A stretch of 9,020 nt of DNA from NCBI GenBank assembly GCA_964385305.1, contig CAYLOP010000127.1, forward strand, positions 1-9,020. Direction: 5' to 3'. Both the position numbers and the translations under genes were made by a program. The notes under the pieces are model-generated. The model ran no database searches, was not told the origin of the DNA, and worked only from the letters and a program-made list of their open reading frames with translations. Source of the stretch: CAYLOP01 sp964385305. Lineage in GTDB: Bacteria; Chloroflexota; Anaerolineae; Anaerolineales; E44-bin32. This document shows positions 6,099 through 9,020 of this stretch, one piece after another. The first letter of the stretch is position 1; each line of letters opens with the position of its first letter.

Positions 6099-7095
6099 TG
6101 AGGTCAACGTATTCTACATTAAGAGACTGTTATTAGGTTCTGTAATAATGTCTTAATAAGTCGTGTAGTACTCATACGGCGAAAAGGATCGTCCTGTACT
6201 TCCTCACAGTGATCAATATATTGCTAAAGGAACAACACGATGATCAAGCTAAGAATATCTTGTGCAGTGTAATCACAATGACGGAATTGATCTGGATGGC
6301 AACTTTTTCTCGGTAGGGGATCGGGACGGTGTGAAAGAAGGTATTTGTTGCTGGTTCTGATTGCTATGAAGGTTGAATCTGAGCAGAAGATTGACGGCGA
6401 TCCATAACTGCATAATGCAGAGCCTACAAGCTATCACAACCATTTTCTTGGACGGACCTTGGAAACGCGAGTGGAGAAATTCCCCTCGAATAAAACCAAA
6501 TCATTAAGCGGGCCATACTTTCCCAGCTTGCTTGAGTCGAGGTAGTGAGTAGTGAAAACGCCACTGACTGTTGTGCAAAGCCCATATGTTTAAGGGGTGA
6601 GTGCGCGAAAAGCATATAATCTGCTGAATGCCTCGGACCTGGTCTGGGTCGAAAGACCTATCTTAGTAGGCTGTATAAGGGAGAAAGGGAGAGAAAAGGC
6701 TTCCGGATCCACAGGGAGCTGTACAAGGGTATGGATGCGTTCCACAATCAACCATTCTAAGGGGAATATTCTTTATGATTGGATGCACTTTACTTGGAGG
6801 TGAGACATAGCATCGCGTTGCAGTCCAAACGATCGCATTTGGGATGCAGGAGACTAGAAAGCTGGATGTGCTCACCTTGTTTGGTTTGGGTGAAGATGCA
6901 GCCTTCGGACCGAAATTTCCTCCGCTGCCTGATGTGTTGGAGCTTAAAAGTGTTCATTCAGTTACCTTATCAAAACGGTTCATATACTGGCTTATGTCAT
7001 CCAATGCGATATCAATGGACCCTCTCCTTGTTTTACCTTCGGATTGGTTAAATTTCCCCTTTTTTACTTTTCAACAATTCTCAGAGTTTGCCATA
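6099..7095. other. Long non-coding stretch between the IS and the gntR promoter
   Basis: About 1 kb without a convincing intact gene. Short frames in all registers lack recognisable domains and good ribosome-binding sites. Some parts of 6690-7000 look like possible decayed coding sequence (listed separately). No tRNA, CRISPR or obvious RNA structure was recognised. Without the IS, the ancestral gap between the ridA and gntR start codons would have been about 1.5 kb, unusually long for a divergent bacterial pair. That fits loss of one or more genes. Confidence 0.4.
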
Positions 7096-7124
7096 TTGAC
7101 CCGGAGGTGTTCTTGTGCTAAGAT
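7096..7124 (+). promoter_or_regulatory. Sigma-70-type promoter of the gntR-M24 operon
   Basis: TTGACC (7096-7101), a 17-nt spacer and TAAGAT (7119-7124), with an extended -10 TG at 7116-7117 (TGCTAAGAT). Transcription would begin near 7131, giving a leader of about 120 nt before the gntR ATG. The palindromic repeat at 7139-7160 lies just inside the transcript start. Confidence 0.6.
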
Positions 7125-7138
7125 CGTCGATAGGCGGC

Positions 7139-7160
7139 GGTCGACGGTCGACGGTCGACC
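7139..7160. repeat. Three tandem GGTCGAC units forming a near-perfect 22-bp palindrome
   Basis: GGTCGAC occurs three times head to tail (7139, 7146, 7153), followed by C. The 22-bp block matches its own reverse complement at 20 of 22 positions. It begins about 8 bp past the predicted transcription start of gntR, where a repressor would block transcription. It is a candidate operator, possibly for the GntR protein encoded next to it. It does not match the short TNGT-N3-ACNA-like consensus often quoted for FadR-type regulators. Confidence 0.55.
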
Positions 7161-7252
7161 ATACTCACGTTCAATATATAACAACTTGCTCTTGGGATCC
7201 AACAGTGTAAGTTTTTTCTAGAATCTCCACTAAGATTTTTGGTGCAATATAT

Positions 7253-7951
7253 ATGAGCAGCTCGGAAGCGCTTTACAGTATTGAGAGCAAAACGCTTGCC
7301 TTTGAGGCAACGGAAGTTGTACGAAAGGCTATACTGTCTGGCCACTTCCTTCCAGGTGAGCGCCTTATTGAAAGCGATCTCGCTAAAGAACTGAGTGTCA
7401 GCCGATCAACCCTAAGAGAGGCCTTCCGCCATTTGGCTGATGAGGGTTTGATTGTAATACGACCTCGCAAGGGTGCTCATGTCGTTAATCTTAGGGAGGA
7501 AGACATCCGAGAAATCTATGAGATGCGCTTTGCGTTGGAAACTTTGGCAACCCGCAAGCTTTGTCAAAGAATCACTAAAAAACAAGAGAACCTAATGCGT
7601 GATCTCATTGAGTCCATGCGAGACGCGGACAATGAAGAGGAGCACGTAGTCCTTCACGACTTGGATATGCAGTTCCACGAAGCAATTTGCCGTTTTAGCG
7701 GAAATACACGCCTATGGCATGCTTGGTCTAAGATAGATGGTCCATTGCGCCACTACTTCTTCTTTGTCGCGCTTGGGCAAGAACTAGAACCCTATGAGTT
7801 TGCCAAGCGACATGAGGTAATTCTTGACGCCATAATCGCGGGCGATGCTGAACTAGCTCATAGTTTGATGGAGGATCACCTTTACAATGCCCTATCTCGA
7901 ATTGGTGGGGATAACCATTCTCTGGGCAAATTGATTGGAGCTTCCATTTGA
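7253..7951 (+). CDS. GntR-family transcriptional regulator, FadR subfamily (FCD domain)
   Basis: DNA-binding repressor or activator of 232 aa. The N-terminal winged helix-turn-helix spans about 12-80: AILSGHFLPGERLIESDLAKEL, SVSRSTLREAFRHLADEGLI and the wing RPRKGAHVV. The C-terminal all-helical FCD ligand domain spans about 84-215 (EIYEMRFALETLATR onward). D138 and H142 (LDMQFH), H187 and H209 fit the Asp/His metal site of FCD domains, which bind organic-acid effectors in known members. The specific ligand cannot be read from the sequence. The start at ATG 7253 has only a weak GGTG upstream, in contrast to the strong sites of the other genes, so the protein may be made at a low level. A good promoter and a palindromic repeat precede it. 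An M24 hydrolase gene follows after 22 bp, probably in the same operon and probably its target. The divergent ridA-larA-ilvD set could also be controlled by it. Confidence 0.92.
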   Translation: MSSSEALYSIESKTLAFEATEVVRKAILSGHFLPGERLIESDLAKELSVSRSTLREAFRHLADEGLIVIRPRKGAHVVNLREEDIREIYEMRFALETLATRKLCQRITKKQENLMRDLIESMRDADNEEEHVVLHDLDMQFHEAICRFSGNTRLWHAWSKIDGPLRHYFFFVALGQELEPYEFAKRHEVILDAIIAGDAELAHSLMEDHLYNALSRIGGDNHSLGKLIGASI

Positions 7952-7973
7952 CTCAAGATTAAGGAGATATATA

Positions 7974-9020
7974 GTGCCTATTGGGCGTCTACAGAAGCTG
8001 GCCCTTCAACAGAATCTTGATGGCATCATTGTCACGTCGTTTGAGAATGTACGTTATCTCACAGGAGCAACCATCTATACCCAGATACACATTCCCCAAA
8101 GGCTTGCGGCCCTTATAATCTCTGCCCCGGTTGGTAAGCCCACTTTCGTGGTATGTACGATAGAAGAAACTCTTGCGGCTGAACAAACTAGCATCGAGGA
8201 TCTTCGAGGTTACGAGGAGTTTAAAGAGTCACCACTGGCGGTCATTGCCGACATCGTACGCGAAAAAGGAATGGCAAAGAGTCGCATTGGTGTCGAGATG
8301 AGGACACTTTCATCAAGTAACCTCAATATGCTTCAAGAGCTTCTACCCAACGTCACTTTCGAAGCGCTGGATCATGTGCTAGATCGAATGCGTATGATCA
8401 AGTCGCCTAAAGAAATCAAGCTCTTGAGCGATATTGCCACCGCGACGGACAAAGCCATTCGTCACGCCTTTGAAACAGCTCATGTTGGTGCAACGGAGAT
8501 TGAAGTTCTCTATGCCGTGACCAATGACCTTGTTATGTACGGAGCAGATAGCTTGGCTTTTCTCGTTCTTGGTGCGGGTCCCAATGCCTTGCATGCCCAC
8601 CCCTCTGCTAGCGAGTATATGCTTTCGGTTGGTGACATCATAAGGTGCGATATCGTAGGCCGCTGGGGTGGCTATCATTCAGACATTGGACGCACAGCCG
8701 TTGTTGGCAAGGCGAGCCTTCAACAGGCTGAAATGTATAAGAAGCTGCGGGAAGTCCAAGAAGAAGTAATTGATGCAGCCAAACCAGGTTTACTAGCAAG
8801 TGACCTGTACTGGAAATGCAAGTCAAGTTTTGCCCAACGAGGGATCCACAACAACTTACCTCACATCGGGCACTCTCTTGGATTGGTATTGCACGAGCAT
8901 CCCATGCTATGCCCCTCGGATCACACTGAATTGCAGGAGGGGATGGTATTGGCTATTGAGCCAATAATCTTCGAGGACACGGGCATATATCATATAGAAG
9001 ACCTTGTCGAAATCACGGCT
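7974..9020 (+). CDS. M24-family metallopeptidase / creatinase-fold hydrolase, 3' end beyond window
   Basis: Partial gene: 349 codons open to the window edge; family members are usually about 360-400 aa, so only a short C-terminal tail is missing. Start is GTG 7974 with AAGGAG at 7961-7966 and a 7-nt spacer. The N-terminal creatinase-N domain (about 1-125) has DGIIVTSFENVRYLTG. The pita-bread catalytic domain (about 135 on) has all five metal ligands: D226 (RCDIV) and D237 (GYHSDIGRT), H300 (HIGHSLGL), E329 (AIEPII) and E342 (HIEDLVEIT). H307 (LHEHP) and the ALHAHP histidine fit the substrate-binding set. Such enzymes are Xaa-Pro aminopeptidases/dipeptidases, or non-peptidase hydrolases such as creatinase and ectoine hydrolase. 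Ligand completeness indicates a metal-dependent enzyme, unlike creatinase, which lacks metal. No signal peptide is seen, so it is cytoplasmic. It follows gntR by 22 bp; being paired with an FCD regulator hints at small-molecule catabolism rather than general peptide turnover. Confidence 0.88.
   Translation, partial: MPIGRLQKLALQQNLDGIIVTSFENVRYLTGATIYTQIHIPQRLAALIISAPVGKPTFVVCTIEETLAAEQTSIEDLRGYEEFKESPLAVIADIVREKGMAKSRIGVEMRTLSSSNLNMLQELLPNVTFEALDHVLDRMRMIKSPKEIKLLSDIATATDKAIRHAFETAHVGATEIEVLYAVTNDLVMYGADSLAFLVLGAGPNALHAHPSASEYMLSVGDIIRCDIVGRWGGYHSDIGRTAVVGKASLQQAEMYKKLREVQEEVIDAAKPGLLASDLYWKCKSSFAQRGIHNNLPHIGHSLGLVLHEHPMLCPSDHTELQEGMVLAIEPIIFEDTGIYHIEDLVEITA

Larger units (their letters stand above)
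6775..7221 (+). pseudogene. Possible remnant of an unidentified gene
   Basis: In one frame, ATG 6775 gives MIGCTLLGGET, a TAG at 6808-6810, then HRVAVQTIAFGMQETRKLDV and LTLFGLGEDAAFGPKFPPLP, open to 7219. Just upstream another frame reads GFRIHRELYKGMDAFHNQPF before a stop at 6758-6760. These pieces have protein-like composition and would join by a frameshift, suggesting a decayed gene. I do not recognise the family. The 3' part runs into the gntR promoter and its repeats, so the end is certainly not native coding sequence. A chance open frame is a real alternative. Confidence 0.22.

Noticed and set aside
6844..7221. Intact 125-codon protein gene starting at 6844
   Set aside because: No ribosome-binding site, no recognised domain, and its end overlaps the promoter and repeats of gntR. 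It is kept only as a low-confidence relic.
8379..8826. Minus-strand frames at 8379-8678 and 8638-8826
   Set aside because: They are antisense to the M24 enzyme, which contains all five metal ligands in frame.

Overview
Bacterial chromosomal window holding two divergently oriented sets of metabolic genes separated by a long non-coding stretch that an IS21-family insertion sequence has entered. The host genes have moderate base composition, while the IS is visibly GC-richer. The organism cannot be named from this window. The 554-residue dihydroxy-acid dehydratase has the short form with a VPGHIHL motif seen in archaea and several bacterial phyla, and the strong Shine-Dalgarno sites (TAAGGAG, GGAGGT, AAGGAG) fit a free-living bacterium.

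Layout. On the minus strand, reading right to left: a RidA-family deaminase-like gene (2597-3103), a broken C-terminal half of a LarA-like (DUF2088) racemase gene (1908-2573) with two in-frame stops, and an intact ilvD-type dehydratase (122-1786). Bases 3104-3477 carry no gene. A complete IS21-family element follows at 3478-6093 (2616 bp), with TGC...GCA ends, three 23-bp repeats at each end and a 5-bp AAACG target duplication. Its istA and istB are joined in one 773-codon reading frame because istA is frame-shifted near its end, apparently by a 23-nt extra segment. Bases 6099-7095 hold no convincing gene. A good sigma-70-type promoter at 7096-7124, followed by a near-perfect 22-bp palindrome built of three GGTCGAC units, precedes a plus-strand FadR/FCD-type GntR regulator (7253-7951). 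That gene is followed after 22 bp by an M24-family metallopeptidase/creatinase-fold hydrolase (7974 to the window edge, incomplete).

How the genes may work together (inference). A GntR/FCD regulator next to a hydrolase of the creatinase/prolidase fold, with a divergent RidA - LarA-like - dehydratase set, looks like a small catabolic locus for an amino-acid-like or organic-acid substrate. The LarA-like gene has decayed and the IS sits in the shared upstream region, so the locus may be partly remodelled. The strongest points of interest are the precisely delimited IS with its istA-istB read-through frame, the larA remnant, and the tandem/palindromic candidate operator upstream of the regulator.
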